From positions 22,879,780 through 22,943,779 of the forward strand of contig NC_080710.1 of the NCBI RefSeq assembly GCF_019097595.1: 64,000 nt of DNA. The letters run 5' to 3'. Shown in pieces: positions 44,388 to 57,449 of the stretch (positions are counted from its first letter, which is position 1; every line of letters starts with the position of its first letter). The notes below the pieces were generated by a model that did not search any database, was not told where the DNA came from, and saw nothing but the letters and a program-made list of their open reading frames with translations. The translations under genes were made by a program, and so were the position numbers. The DNA comes from Hemibagrus wyckioides (Eukaryota; Chordata; Actinopteri; Siluriformes; Bagridae).

Positions 44388-44783
44388 TACAGTATGTGTA
44401 CGTATATATTTAGGAAGAGAGGGAGATGTGTGTGCATGTCTGTATATGTGTACATATGTATGTTAATTTAAAACCAATTGTACATTGTGCATGTTTTTGG
44501 ATTTATTTTTATTTCATAGGTTGAAACACTTATTTCTCATGTTGCCGCATGGCTCTCTGAATTTCATGGATGAGATGATTTGCACAGGCACTCTGACCAT
44601 GAAATTACCCTGACTCCAAAATAACGGTGCCAAGTGAGGCATCAGATCCCGGTGCCATGGGATTGTGCTCTCCTGCTATCAGCTAATGGGCGTCATTTTA
44701 ATTAGTTGTTCATTTTGCTTCAAATTTGTCCCTTTTACATGTCCCTCTATCATTTTTCTTTCACTTATTGGCACTCGTTCTAG

Positions 44784-44948
44784 GATTGTCATATGGTCCG
44801 AGTGAGGCAGGTGAGATGGAGGCTCTGCAGGAGGCCTGTAGGCATTCAGTGGACAAGTGTGAATAGTGAGAGAAAGAGCATATCAACAGTCTGTGCTCTC
44901 CAGTATGTTTAAGAAGAGTCACACAGCATGCCTCCACTACAGAATCAG
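44784..44948 (+). pseudogene. cep162: cep162 pseudo-exon 11
   Basis: Keeps acceptor CTAG/GA, donor ATCAG/GTATGT and LSYGPSEAGEMEALQEA, but is 18 nt shorter than exon 11. It has two adjacent in-frame stops at 44864-44869. Confidence 0.92.
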
Positions 44949-45564
44949 GTATGTAAGATTGAGTCTGTAGGGATCTGCTTATAATGAGCACTTCAGTGAT
45001 GTTTGTACATAGAAGTGAAGCACTTTACTGCCTGTCACTTAGATGAGTCAGGTTATTGAGGTGTAAAATTGTAAATCTTAGGATAGTGTGCTGAAGCCTA
45101 AACTTTAGATGGTGGTATTTTGCTTCAGCGGTTTGTACTGTAAAAGGATGTATTGTGATACACACTTTTTATGACAACTCTTATTAAATTTAAATTAACT
45201 GGATTATTTTACAAAATCATGGAGTTCCCACCAACCAGCCAGGTAGCAATTAAAGTATAATTCATCATCGTAAATGCATAGTGCCTGCATTTAGTCTTCT
45301 GGGTATAAGAGATAGCATAGCTGCTCTATTTCATTAACTTGGTATCTAAATTTATGTATGATTTTATGTTTCATACATAATTTATGTTTGACAGATTCAT
45401 ACTATGGCCGGTATCCTCAGAATAATGGTAAATGTGGTCTGACATTACATTTCTGTATCCAATTTCAGTTTCAGCACTGTTCGGTTTGCAGAAATATCAA
45501 CCAGATGAATATTTCTACCAATATACCACCCACATGATCACTCATTGTCTTGTTTGTGTTGAAG

Positions 45565-45619
45565 ATATACCAACTGCTGAAGAAGCGATGTGCTCTAGCT
45601 TGTGTATTGAGGCCATGAG
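45565..45619 (+). pseudogene. cep162: cep162 pseudo-exon 12
   Basis: Both splice sites are kept (TGTTGAAG/AT and ATGAG/GTAAGC), but 27 nt are missing relative to exon 12. The loss is in frame and removes the MRAIGPDSG region. Confidence 0.88.
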
Positions 45620-45699
45620 GTAAGCTCACTGGAGCATTTCACATCTCTGTGGTGTCAGAAATTATTAAGAATGGCTGGGTTGGCTTTGTTTCTGTGAAG

Positions 45700-45853
45700 A
45701 GATTGTAGACGAGAAGGCTGAAAGGGTAGATTCAAAGGGCCACAAGTTAAGCGAGAGCTAAAGTTGAGCACTCCCCTGTGACTCTCAGAGAAACAGATAA
45801 TAATAGAGACAATTTTGTTGCCTCTAGCAGAGGCAAGACGTGTCCAGTTAGGC
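45700..45853 (+). pseudogene. cep162: cep162 pseudo-exon 13
   Basis: Similar to exon 13 around GTAGACGAGAAGGCTGAAAG and GCACTCCCCTGTGACTCTCA, but the TTTTAG acceptor is gone. The [10 protein letters not shown] part is also deleted. Confidence 0.8.
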
Positions 45854-46056
45854 AGGGCCAAAGGCAGTCAGACATGAAACGTTCCATTAAATATAGTCAC
45901 AATGCCATGGCCTGTAAATGGTGATCACATTAATGCAGTCACGGTTGTTGCTTTCCCTCTTCATATGCTTATTCTTTTCGGCAATTGGTATATTTATCAC
46001 TTATGACTTATTACTTCATTTATTATTGACTGGTTTCTTATTAACCTTTCATGTAG

Positions 46057-46281
46057 GTTCCTGGCAGATCCATTACCACAGCTCCTTTTTCAGTTGCCTC
46101 TTGAAAGGTTTTAGTCCCTTCTGCTAATATTTCTACTGATATACAGCTGATACCAAGCCATTACCTATAGCCTCTACACCAAACAGTTTAGCTAAACCTC
46201 CATCTCCACTGACTCAAAGAAAGAGTCAGGACCAGACTACTAAAAGGATGTCTTCTCTTATGTTGTTGTGAAAAGTATTAA
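46057..46281 (+). pseudogene. cep162: cep162 pseudo-exon 14
   Basis: Acceptor CATGTAG/GTT is kept. Gly to stop at 46102-46104 (TCT TGA). The GCTAAACCTCCATCTCCACT block is identical to exon 14. Confidence 0.9.
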
Positions 46282-48019
46282 CCCCTCTGCTCAACATTCA
46301 CAGTAGAGATATATTATCTATAGACACCAGTACTCTGTTATATTTTTTTTTTTTACACCATGTTACTGAAGTCAAGAATGACAAGGTTCAGGATGAAGGA
46401 ATGTGATGGCACATCGTTTACTTCTAAGCGGCTACACGAAGAGATTCCCTTACTTATAATGAACATGGCCTATGACCATGACCTTTTCTCAGCCCCTAAA
46501 GAGCCATTTAAGTAAGTCTCTGACTCAACATGCATCATGTAGTGTAATCATTACATATATCACTGGTCAATTAAGACCAGCCGTGTTTCTGCATTCCATT
46601 TTAAGTTGCATTTTAGCCTTCAGATTGAGAGAGTCACTCAAAACACAAGCCTGCATGCCCTGGTGTATTTCCTTTCCATGCTGTCTGTACTTAGCATCCT
46701 AAATATACATTAAAACCCTGCACAAATCACATACAGCTGGCCTATAATTGACTAAACCCATCATGTTACACAGACATTGTTGTACATTTTTGTGTTAACA
46801 TGTGAATTGGAAGGTATAGCTATATGATGTCCATCTTCTGTGAGATTTAAGTAATGCTGCTCCATTGTGGAAATGTCAGGTGTATCATCACTTTTTAAGT
46901 TAAATTAAATAAATAACATCTTGCCTCAGACCATGAGTTTCACATCCATGACCTATACTGTGATTAAATCTAGAAATGTTTTAGTGTACCACTAGTGGGG
47001 TCGATGCCAAAAATGAGCCAAAGATTGTTCAAACTTGACTTTTGAAAGATATTTGTGCTTTTGGATATATTTTCTGTTGTTGTTTTGTTTTATCTGTATG
47101 TTTGTGTAGGCTTAGGATTAATGTATTTGTTGCTTCAATACAGCAGATTATTACCAGTCATTGTACAGTATAAACTGTATATATGCATATATTTTTGCAT
47201 TCTATATAAATGCAGTCATAACGCATGTCATGCCAGTATACTGAATTTAATATACCACAGAAAAGTAGGTGTGCTTAAACTGTGGTTGCTGTTGTAGACA
47301 GTAATTACTCTGCAAAGGTGGCTTGAAAATATAAATCAAACACTGATGAACTGATATAAGAGACATCTTTGGGTGTATGCTCTGAAGCTGAGGTGGAATT
47401 TTTCTCTTTAGCAAATCCTGAAAGTAGGGTCTGTGAATAGCCTCAACTTCAAGTGCCATCTAATACTCACTCTACACATTTACAGCAGGCTTTTTGGTTT
47501 GGTTTGATGAATTTATCTTTAAGAAAGGTTATAATAAGGGCTGGATTTGTTTCAGTGGTTGCCATGGTGGCTGTGGTGTTCATATAACCCACTCTGTGTG
47601 GGGGGTGGGGGGGGGCAGGTGGGAAGAGTGAATGAGTTGTTTATAAAGATGGACATCCAAGATGAGATAACACAAAGCTTTTAGTGGGTCTGTTTGTTCA
47701 GATCACAACTTACAACACTAGTTGGGAGACTCAGCCTTTCTTTCTTTTCTTTTTTTATTCATTAATTTTCTTATTTATCTGTCTCTATTTCTCATCTCTT
47801 CTTGTGCATGTCTGTCAGGCTGCATGCTGAAAGACAGCAGGACAAATAAAAGGTGATGCATAGCTGATAAAACATGACAGGGCATACTGTTATTGCAAAA
47901 TAAGCATATCACTGGGGGATATGATTACCACCATAAAGTCGATATTTTTCAGTACGTTCCAGTCCAATAATCTCATGAGTCAAACAGCTCATTTTTTTAT
48001 TATAACTACACCCTTACAG

Positions 48020-48165
48020 CAGCTTATGAGGGTATGGAGTCTGTGCACCTCAGCCCGGGTTTGACTGAGGGGTTAACTCTCAATATTGGTTCCATGCCCA
48101 GATCAAATGGAAGGGTTGCGTCAGGAGGGGAATCCAGGTAAACTTTTGCCAGACCAAATATATAA
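48020..48165 (+). repeat. Truncated copy of the tRNA-Glu-type SINE
   Basis: Contains GAGGGGTTAACTCTCAATATTGG and GCGTCAGGAGGGGAATCCAG, which resemble the body of 26342-26574. It lacks the 3' end. Confidence 0.5.
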
Positions 48166-48230
48166 TAATATAATTGTTAGCTCTTTAAAATGGCAGGTTT
48201 CTGTTAGAACTTGTGTTTGTGTCTGTACAG

Positions 48231-48343
48231 AGAAGGGAATCACTGTTGCATCTTGAAAGCCAAAGGTTGAAACGAGAAAAGAAGACTGATGAGAAGATGA
48301 CGAAAAAAAGAAAGGGACTTGGCAAAAGCACAAGTGACCTCAG
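48231..48343 (+). pseudogene. cep162: cep162 pseudo-exon 20
   Basis: Both splice sites are kept. 113 nt against 127 in the functional exon, so the frame is broken in the middle (the [10 protein letters not shown] region is lost). Starts RRESLLHLESQRLKREK. Confidence 0.92.
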
Positions 48344-48438
48344 GTACAGCAGGCTGGTGTGGGTGTTTCAAACTGCATGTTTATCCTTTGTGAATTATGT
48401 GACATTTTCTAGCGTGGGCCTGTGGTTGTGTGTTTTAG

Positions 48439-48594
48439 GTGATAAAGGGCTTGAGTTGAAGCTGCTGGAGAAAAGACACAAGGAAGAGGTGGCTGCACTG
48501 AAGAAGAGTCTGTCCAGCAGCTTCTGATTCTCACTGCAAAGATGCAGCCAGACTCTGCTCAGCCAGTGCAGAGACTCAGAGACTAACTGAGCAG
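48439..48594 (+). pseudogene. cep162: cep162 pseudo-exon 21 with microinversion
   Basis: 156 nt against 164. The first part encodes [20 protein letters not shown] as in exon 21. 48513-48536 is then the reverse complement of functional 26134-26165 minus 8 bases, and it creates an in-frame TGA. Sequence on either side is again collinear. Confidence 0.93.
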
Positions 48595-50074
48595 GTGAAA
48601 TGGTAATCTATAATCATGTTGACATTTTCTCAGTCATCGGAAGGAGTTCATTAGTTTATATGGTGTGGAAACGGCTGTTTTTTTTTCCCCCCAATCCCCT
48701 CTTTAAACAGTAGCTGATAAATGATAGTTAGACTAGATTACACCCTTAAGTGTTTCTGCATCATGTAGCTCTAACAGTCTTGCTCTTTTGCCTCCATGCC
48801 ACCCATATGAATAATTAGTAAAAAAAAATAATAATAATTATAGCTGTTTTCAAATGTCAAAAACATATAAAATTAAGAACGACCTGTGGTGATTCTTCTT
48901 TAATCTTATTATCCAATCTCTCTCGTCTTTGTGCATGTAGGATTCGCAGTGAATTATTCAATTCAATAAAAAGCCAATTTAATTTTCATTTGAAATAGAT
49001 GTGTCTGTCAATCTCATTCTGATTATGATTTAAATTGGCACTGTTAACACTAGGACAATGAGTGCAGTGCAGGTCGATTTAATAGCAGGTCAAATGGAAT
49101 ATGCAGCACCTTTGACTTTTTGGACCCTTACTCAGCCCTCATCATTTCTCTTCACAAGGATTTGACAGGAAAGTTCTTACTGAAGCAGTTTGATGTTCAT
49201 GCGTGGGAGGTATGTTTATCAGTTAAATGGCTTGTTCTCAGCAGGTTTCATTATAGGAGTTAACTACCATAGCTCTAAAGCTGTATTTTACCACTAAGCT
49301 GTACCAATCATGTGGTTTTTAATAGAGGAAAAAAATCTATAAGGCTACAGAACATTCTTTATATGGCAGGTACTTCTGGTCCTTGATTGGTCGGTCAGCG
49401 TGAAAGGACACTAATTCATTCAGAGTGAAAGGACACTAATTCCTGTACCTTTAATGTACAAATCCTGTAAATTCAGTGTGGCTTCTTCGGAATCTATTTC
49501 CTGTTGTATAAAAAAGCAGTGAGACACTCACACTTGTCCAGTTATACTAAATATTGGCATGGCTGTGGTTAGCTAATGCAGTTAAGCAAATGCTTTCTGG
49601 TTGAAAAATAGGATTTCTTTAGAAATATATGTTCACAAAGTTTAGTTTAGTAAAATCTAACTGTTCCTATGAGAAATGTAACCGTCTACAACATCCTGAA
49701 CTATACTTACTGATGTTTTTATAAAAACGGAAAATTGCTTTGACTCCTCAAGAGGTTGCTTTGGTTTCCCCGTTGTGTTTTAGCACTCCTTTAAAAAGGT
49801 TGCTATTAATGTGTGTATACTTTACACACAGACTTTTAAATGACTAGCTTCCATCTCTGTATGGTGACTATTCTTCCATACATTCTGAACAGTACATAAA
49901 GTCAATAGATTTGATATTTATGTACTGAGTTGCGTGAAATTTCATGTGGGTTAAAGCAGAAGTATGCTTATTACATAATATTAATTTCAATAATAGAAAA
50001 TTGTCATTGTGAACATTCTGTTATAATGCTGTTGTGTTACTACAGTACATGCACAATGTGTGTGTTCCTTTATG

Positions 50075-50173
50075 GTGGAGAAGTTGAAGATGGAGATAGC
50101 AAAGCAAGCCAACCAGCAGCAGAAGAAAGGACCTAGAGATGGCAAAAAAAAATTCATGACCTTGAGCCAGTAG
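50075..50173 (+). pseudogene. cep162: cep162 pseudo-exon 22
   Basis: Matches exon 22 (GTGGAGAAGTTGAAGATGGA, then AAGCAAGCCAACCAGCAGCAG) but the acceptor AAAG has become TATG and internal indels break the frame. Confidence 0.9.
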
Positions 50174-51455
50174 GTACACACATATTCGGCAGAGGTGGTC
50201 CCTGTATGCTCTGAGGTCTTCACTGTTCTCATTATGCATTTTCAGGACACATTCAGGTATGCCTTCTGGGGTTGCTTACCTAACACTAGAACTGAGCTGC
50301 AGTTTTCTCTCCCTTCAGTTGTACTCCGTCTTTGTCTCTTCACTGATGATTTCTTTTTCAGGCATTGTGGTATTCAAAGCTGTAGAATAATCAAGACATT
50401 GTCGTCATTACCAGAAATGACTTCCTTATCCTTCGAAGTGAATAAAAAGCCCAAAGAGGATAAATTATTTATGATTACACAAAGGAACAATGCAGAAATC
50501 CCTGATGGTTTAGATACATAATAAGCAAACCAGGTGACACTGGCAGGGAAAAGCTACCTCAGACAACACGAGGGTGAAATCGGTAGTGTTACTAGGCTCG
50601 CAAAAAGGAACCCACTGGCTTTCTGACACTGGCAATTATAAATTATTACTGATGCAAGAGAGCACGCTGCTGCAGCAGGCTTCAGCTTTGGAATACAGCT
50701 GTGTGCCACTTTAAATCTGGAACATATACCTCAGAGTTTGCTATACCACTCATGTGCTATGCATGGCAATAAGTAGATATGGAATCAAAGTGGATAAATA
50801 GCAATGCATGGTACATGTATATGCTGTACAAGTCCATTGTGGTTGACCTGGCAGCATAATGGAAACATTTTTGCTCCTTGTGTAAATGATTCTATTCAAA
50901 CAGAAAAAAACAGTCAATGTAACGATGCCTATTATTTAACATATAACACATAACATATGTTATATAACACAATTATGCTTTGCTATACTATATGCAATTT
51001 ATATAGATAGAATCTGAAGCCATTTTAGATTCAGCCTCACTGTGCGAGTTATTCTTTTTATGCCTCCTTTGAAAGACAAGAAAATATAGTGGCAAAATGA
51101 ATGAAAATGAATGAAACATTAAAGCCTATGATAAAATACATACGGCATATGTATGCTTAAAATGAATTTAGGGAAGCACTTAATCCTCACACCAAATCAA
51201 TTATACTTCAGGGATATCAATCTGCCCAGTTAGGAAGCAAAAGTTATTGTGAATCAGTTTCTCCTGCTTTGTCAGACCTTATTTTGTCTGGAGTGCATGC
51301 AAGCATGTGAAGGCCATACTACTGACTTGCATTATGAGTTGCCATGATAAAATTTATACAGGTTAAATCAGCCTATAATTTCAGTTTCATTACTTTGAAT
51401 TTCGGCGTGAATTTGATTTTGTTTTTGGCCATTGACCTTTGACCATTGACCGCTG

Positions 51456-51484
51456 TCATGTCATGTCATGTCATGTCATGTCAT
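51456..51484. repeat. (TCATG)n pentanucleotide microsatellite
   Basis: About five to six perfect TCATG units. Confidence 0.9.
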
Positions 51485-53472
51485 TTTGTTTTCAACAAAT
51501 TACACAATGTTTATAAGTAAAGATTTTCAACTTGAATATTTCATTTATTGAGATCCAGTGTGTGATTTTAAGCGATTGCTTCATTTTTTTTTTTTTAGGC
51601 AGTGTATATTTTCTTTTAATGCTTTTACAAACCATAGTGTAGCACAGCTGTTCGCTTTGTCTTTAGCAGTAAAAAATATAGTTATATCTCTGAACAGTTG
51701 AAAAAATACAATGTGTTAAATCTATGTTAAAAAATGCCTAGCTGTCCCATACCTAAGTGGTTTTCAGTAGTAGCACTGAAGAGCAGAAACTAAATGACAG
51801 GCATGAAGAATCATGTAGCTATTAAAGCGTTTCAGGTCCTGCCGTGTAGTCTGTATCTATTTTATAAGTGAAACATATACTGAATATTTCATGCTATATT
51901 CAAAAGAGTAAAAACAGCATGGCTATGTATTTCACTCCACACTTTTTTATTCAGACAACAGTAATGCTTTATAGAAGCTGTTGCCATAGAAACAAAGACT
52001 ATTTAATGGTTAATAGCACTTTCTTAAGGTACCTCACTCCCCCATACCCATTCAATTTTAATATGATGTCTGGACACTGTAGACCACTAGAATGACATTC
52101 TCAACTCATCGGGCCTGCTTGATCAAGCTCGGTACAAACTGATTTATTTGTAAATCATTCACAAGTGTGATTAAACAAGAAACTTGGCATTCTTGAAAAG
52201 CCTGTAATATTGGGAAAATAGTTGTATCTTCGTGCTCCTGTTTGCATGTGCATGTACAAATTTACGCATAAGAAGATTATCTAATGTAAATCTCAAATGA
52301 TCAACTTCAATCACATAAATCATGATGAGGTACTGCATTTTTATAAACAGTGGACATGGCAAATGATATGCTATTTAAACAGCAAAATATCCTATGTAGT
52401 ATTTCAGTAATATGCAAAAATAATGAATATTTTGGGAAACCCATTCGTTTCATATTAAAATGCCTGAAATAAATGTGTATTTAATATGAAAATGTTTAAA
52501 TAGGGTAATATGTAAAGCAAGTAATGTAATACTATCAATTTGGATGAATAAGAGCATTTAGAGACAGCACAAAGTGACCAGTCTGGATGGATAGTTTCTC
52601 TTTTTTCATGTAAAACCATTTTCTTTTCATCTCCTTTCACAACTTGTTCATCTTTTCCAAAACTGTGCTTCAGATGTAGGCCTATCAGGAGTTATGCTGG
52701 TTCAATAATATGTATTTTTACTGGCTTGGCATGAGTCAAAACAACTTTCACTCCCTCAGAGGAAGTCTCTTATTGTCCTTCACCTGTCATTTCAGCTGTG
52801 AGTTGTGCCTTTCATGGGGTTTTGTGGGCTTCTCTAAATGTTAATAGGCTTTGTTATGCATGTGCCCAATAATATATGACTCATTTTCATTCATCAGCTC
52901 ATGATTAAGAAGGAAAATCAGTGTTTCTGGCAAAATTGTTTTGTTCAGTTTGGCTTACACAAACATTTACTTGTGGCCTAATGAAATTAAAATGCTAGGG
53001 AGTAGGGCAGAAGCATCAAATGAAAACATCTTCAAGAGAAAGTCTCAAATGACGCTTTTTAATTGGGAGAGAATGCATAGACAATGCACATAACATCTAT
53101 CTGATGAATATGTTAGACACATTTGCATTTGCATATTTATAGACAAGTCTGTACCTTAGTTTTTGCAGTACCTTACTGCAGTTTTAGCACATACATCACA
53201 CATTATGCATGCATATGTGTGTATTTAATGTATTTCGCTCACATTTCATGCTTTTTATCTATACAGGCTCTAGTATTTGTTGTTTTATTTGTCTTTGTGT
53301 GGAAATACCAATAAATAGTGTTATAGAAATGCTGACATCACAACGCCTGGTTCAGGGGTGTGAGGAAGACGCAAATAATAAAAAAGAAAAAGATGCTGGA
53401 ATTAAACTTATATCCTTAATAGTTTCGTAAGTTAATGATGATTTATACATCTCAAGTAAGTGCATTATTCTG

Positions 53473-53560
53473 GTCAGGGTCGTGGTGGTTCTGGAGCCTG
53501 TCCTAGGAACATAAGGCAAAAGACAGAAATACTCCTTGGATGGGATGCCACTCAGTCACA
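53473..53560 (-). repeat. Fragment of the SINE family seen at 896-1215
   Basis: On + the sequence CTGGTCAGGGTCGTGGTGG and CTTGGATGGGATGCCACTCAG is the reverse complement of the 3' part typical of that SINE. Confidence 0.5.
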
Positions 53561-54817
53561 CACTATTTTTCTCATTTTCTCCCAATTTTGGTTATTTTCT
53601 CATTCCCACCCATCCCATCATCCAGCTCTCCCCTATCGCACAACAGCTATGAAACAGGGACATTGAAGGCTATCCTGTGTTTCCTTCCAGACATGATGCC
53701 ATCCACCATATCTTTTTGATCTGTTGAGTTGAACACACTCAGCACTAACTGCTCTATTGAACAAGCTCAACTCCTCACAGACTGGAGCCTTAACTCAGTA
53801 TTGAACTGTGAACCCTGGAGCTGCACTACTGTGAGATGAGGTTCATAGTTATAGCAGAAGTTTTCCATAGCTATTATTGCGTCTCTGTCCCTGACCAAGT
53901 TTATTTCACAAGTTTATGTCTGCTTGCCCATTTATTTTAGCTTACCTTGAGCTGGATTAAGTAAAGTGAATCATAACGAGTGGGGAGAAAAGAATAGAGC
54001 GAACAATGCGCGTCGATTCACAACAGAATCCTAACCACTTTCATTTGAAATCTATGTTCCGTGCACAGCTTTGTATTTGTAGTGAAATACCAAGAGAAAG
54101 GAACATTGCAGAAAGAACTCAATTGATCAAGTAGTTATTTGCACTTGCATACAGCCTAGAAGAGCACAGAGTAATGTAAAACACACTACTCATAGAGTCG
54201 GAGAGGCTTTGTAGGTATTTCTTACTCTTCTATGATTTTGTGCATGGACTTTTCACCACATAGTTAAAGAACATGTTCTACCTCCAAACTGGGAGACAAA
54301 TTTATTTAAAGCCCTGTATGGACAAAGATCAGAAGTAAGCATTGATCCAGTTCACTCAGTGTATACTCGTAATGGGTAGAAATAAGATCAGACAAGAAAA
54401 TGAGGCAAATCTCCATAATAACCTCATTCATTCTTTTTTCCTTGGCTCTTATGCCCCTTGGCCATTGTCTTGCTAAAGGCAGACATCTGGTCTCCTGTTG
54501 GATGAGTTGTGTTTTGTGAAAATGTACTGTCTATCCTTGTGTATACCTATTACTACCCATCCAAGCAGCAATGATAGTTTTCACTGTAACTGATGAGTTA
54601 CTCAGTAACTGTGAAATAAAGTCATGCATTTATTCCAGGAAAGTTTAAATAAATGTCTTTCCAACAGAGAAACTGTAGCAGCACTTTAGGTTCACAGATC
54701 TCTGGCTTGTGTAAAGATCAAACTCATTATAGTCAGGTAGGTTAGGTGATTCAAAGCAGACCCCGGGGTGTAAAGTGCTCTCCTACCAAAGAGTGAATTT
54801 CAGCAGACCAGATCCAT

Positions 54818-55016
54818 CAGTACATTTACATTTCTGGCATTTAGCAGATGCCCTTCTCCAGAGCAACTTACATTTTATCTCATTTTATACAACTGAGCAA
54901 TTGGGGGTTAAGGACCTTGCTCAAGGACCCAGCAGTGGCAGCTTTGTGGACCTGGGGTTCAATTTCACAACATTCCAATCAGTAAGGTAACACCTTCACC
55001 AGTAAGCTACCACCTC
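54818..55016 (-). repeat. SINE with conserved L2/V-SINE-type 3' domain
   Basis: The + strand begins TTTCTGGCATTTAGCAGATG then CCCTTCTCCAGAGCAACTTAC, the reverse complement of the conserved fish SINE/LINE-2 tail. It ends with a degenerate tRNA-like head (GTAGCTTACTGGTGAAGG on the - strand). Confidence 0.75.
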
Positions 55017-55337
55017 CCATTTAACAAGATTAAGAGACAAACGATGCTGCTTTCGTTTTTTTGTATTGCATCTTTGCTCAAAGGGCATGCAATTATTTCC
55101 AGTAAATAGATTCATTTGAGCTAACCAGAACAGATTTAACTGAAGTTGTACTACACGCTCTTTCCTGTGTTCTCCTTCTCAAATTAAATCACCGAGAGCA
55201 GATTATCTGTGTATCTGTATAAAGCTCTAAATTATGGAGCACTTGCTCATGTACAGCTTGTTTTGTTCAGTTGCTCTTTTTTTTTTTTTTTATTGTAAAC
55301 ATTTATTGATGTTACTGCAGCTCCAGGTAAGATATTT

Positions 55338-55338
55338 G

Positions 55339-55411
<73 letters not shown>

Positions 55412-55440
55412 TACATGTATTATATATGTGTGTGTGTGTT
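55338..55440. repeat. (TA)n(AC)n compound microsatellite
   Basis: About 16 TA units at 55338-55371, about 17 AC units to about 55407, then CATA and TG units. Confidence 0.95.
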
Positions 55441-56453
55441 AAAATATTTATGTTTACCTAACTCACAGTTGAAATCTCAACAGTGTTGTGATCCTGCTGA
55501 GGTTTTCTCATTTAACATCTTTCTAAGGTCATATTGCCTCAGGCACTCATGTGCGCTCCCTGAAAAACATGAAAGTAAAAGTGCAATTTTGTGATAAATC
55601 ATAGAGCAAAACATGTTCTCTCATTAGTATGCATTACATCGCTATAATTCAAATCGCTATAGTGATTGGTGCATTTTAGCTAAAATAACACAAAAAAGCT
55701 TTGTTATTAGAGTTCTAGCAGTGTTTATGAGGCTGTTGTGGTTTTCCCCTATGTGATCCTATGCAACAAAGTTCTGCTTACAATACAGAAAAATTGACAG
55801 TTTCCAACCTGTTGTCTATTTCTATTATCTAAGTAGCTCATATGCAGAGATCGCCAGCACATATCATCTCTCACAGAAATTTCTCTCTTAACTTTATTTC
55901 ATATCTATGTTTAAACCTAACATTTGTTATAAGGTGATGTGATTTCCATGTTTTTGGAAGGACCATTAATAAAGGATGCTTTGGGTGGAAAGACCTTCCA
56001 ATCAGATGAAGGAGTGGAACAGACGGTGCCTCTGTGGCTGCATGTTTTGAGTTGCATTTTTTTTTTTTACCTTATATGTGAGTTGAGGACACCAAGGCTC
56101 CTAACAGAAATGATTTTGGGTTAATTTACCCAATTTGCAGAAAACTGGGATAGAAATGGAAAGAAAAAGAACTAAAGTAGTTTTATATTTATGTAGGTGC
56201 CCAGATAATGAATTTATGATTTGTGCAGTAGTCCTTGGTGTCAGTTCTACAGTTCAATACTGTGAATAAATACAATTATTGTAGCCAGCAATGTACAATG
56301 AACTTTTGAACAAAACTTTTGGATCAGGTCTACTATATGTTCTGAAATATTCATAGAAAATAACAAGCGTTTTCTGACATTCCGTTGTTTAATGCTAATG
56401 TATGAATTTGCAGGTGTGAGACCATGCTGGTTTACACATCAATGATATTCTAG

Positions 56454-56593
56454 CTCCAGTACAAGCAGTAGATCCCTGATTTGGAGCGACAGTTAGCTGA
56501 TCAAAGCCCGGAGTGTCGTGACTGCTCATCTAAGATGTCAGAGATGCAATCCCTTGCAATGCAGGAGCTGAGACAACTAAAGGAACTGCACGT
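56454..56593 (+). pseudogene. cep162: cep162 pseudo-exon 24 (5' part) and duplication breakpoint
   Basis: Acceptor ATTCTAG/CTC is kept and the reading is LQYKQ followed by TAG at 56469-56471. Similarity to exon 24 continues to CTAAAGGAACTGCAC, then stops at about 56592. Confidence 0.93.
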
Positions 56594-57226
56594 AATAAAT
56601 TGTGTGCTTGTAATGTTAGTCATGAAGGTCCCACAAGTATTGCTCTTGGAAGGTAGGTACTTTACTAGAATAAGCTAAAAGCACTTCCATCTGAAAAGTT
56701 ACAGATGCACCCGCATTTTATTTTGAAACCTTCGCCCTTCTTGCACAGCTACTGTGAAAATCGTGCCAGGACATATAGCCAAAAATAATACAAAGTTGGA
56801 ACAAAATGTCACAAAGTCCTGATTAATGTCTGCTGCCACAAAGCTCCCCATAGTGTAGTGAATTTGTGAGCTGAAGTTTTCAAAAGCAATTTTCTTTTGG
56901 AATTTAAGAGGCAGCATCATCCTTTTTTTAAAAAAGCTATTACCTTCATTTCTTCAAGTTCATCTTTTTTAAACCCACAATAACATTTTTGCTATTTGGC
57001 CTGTTTTACATTAATGTGCTCTGAACCAAGTAACAGGCTCCATTCTCTGTTTAGTGCAAATTGCAGTTGGCTTCCTTTTCACATTACTGCCTAACATAAT
57101 AGAGCTGAAGATCTTACCTACTGCTACATTTTTGCATAATGTAACATTTAAGATTCTGAAAATGCACAGCATCTGGTGCAGTGACCAGTAAGCATGCACA
57201 AGTTCATTAAATCATGCATTTAATTT

Positions 57227-57230
<4 letters not shown>
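56594..57230. other. Intergenic, nothing recognised
   Basis: AT-rich DNA after the duplication breakpoint. No exon or named repeat. Confidence 0.4.
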
Positions 57231-57278
<48 letters not shown>

Positions 57279-57286
57279 TATACATA

Positions 57287-57353
<67 letters not shown>

Positions 57354-57364
57354 GTATATGTATG

Positions 57365-57449
<85 letters not shown>

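Larger units (their letters stand above)
44500..56593 (+). pseudogene. cep162: Decayed segmental duplicate of cep162 exons 10-24
   Basis: This is a colinear second copy of the segment 19.3-38.0 kb in the same orientation, introns included. Recognisable exon relics are: 10 (about 44532-44655), 11 (44784-44948), 12 (45565-45619), 13 (about 45700-45853), 14 (from 46057), 15 (about 47116-47170), 20 (48231-48343), 21 (48439-48594), 22 (50075-50173) and 24 (56454-56593). Exons 16-19 and 23 are not found. In-frame stops occur at 44864 (TAG then TGA), 46102 (TGA) and 56469 (TAG). Exon 13 and 22 acceptors are lost, and exons 20 and 21 are frameshifted. Intron similarity (for example 51840-52020 and 54050-54170) shows a DNA-level, not retroposed, duplication. 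Similarity stops inside exon 24. Confidence 0.93.
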
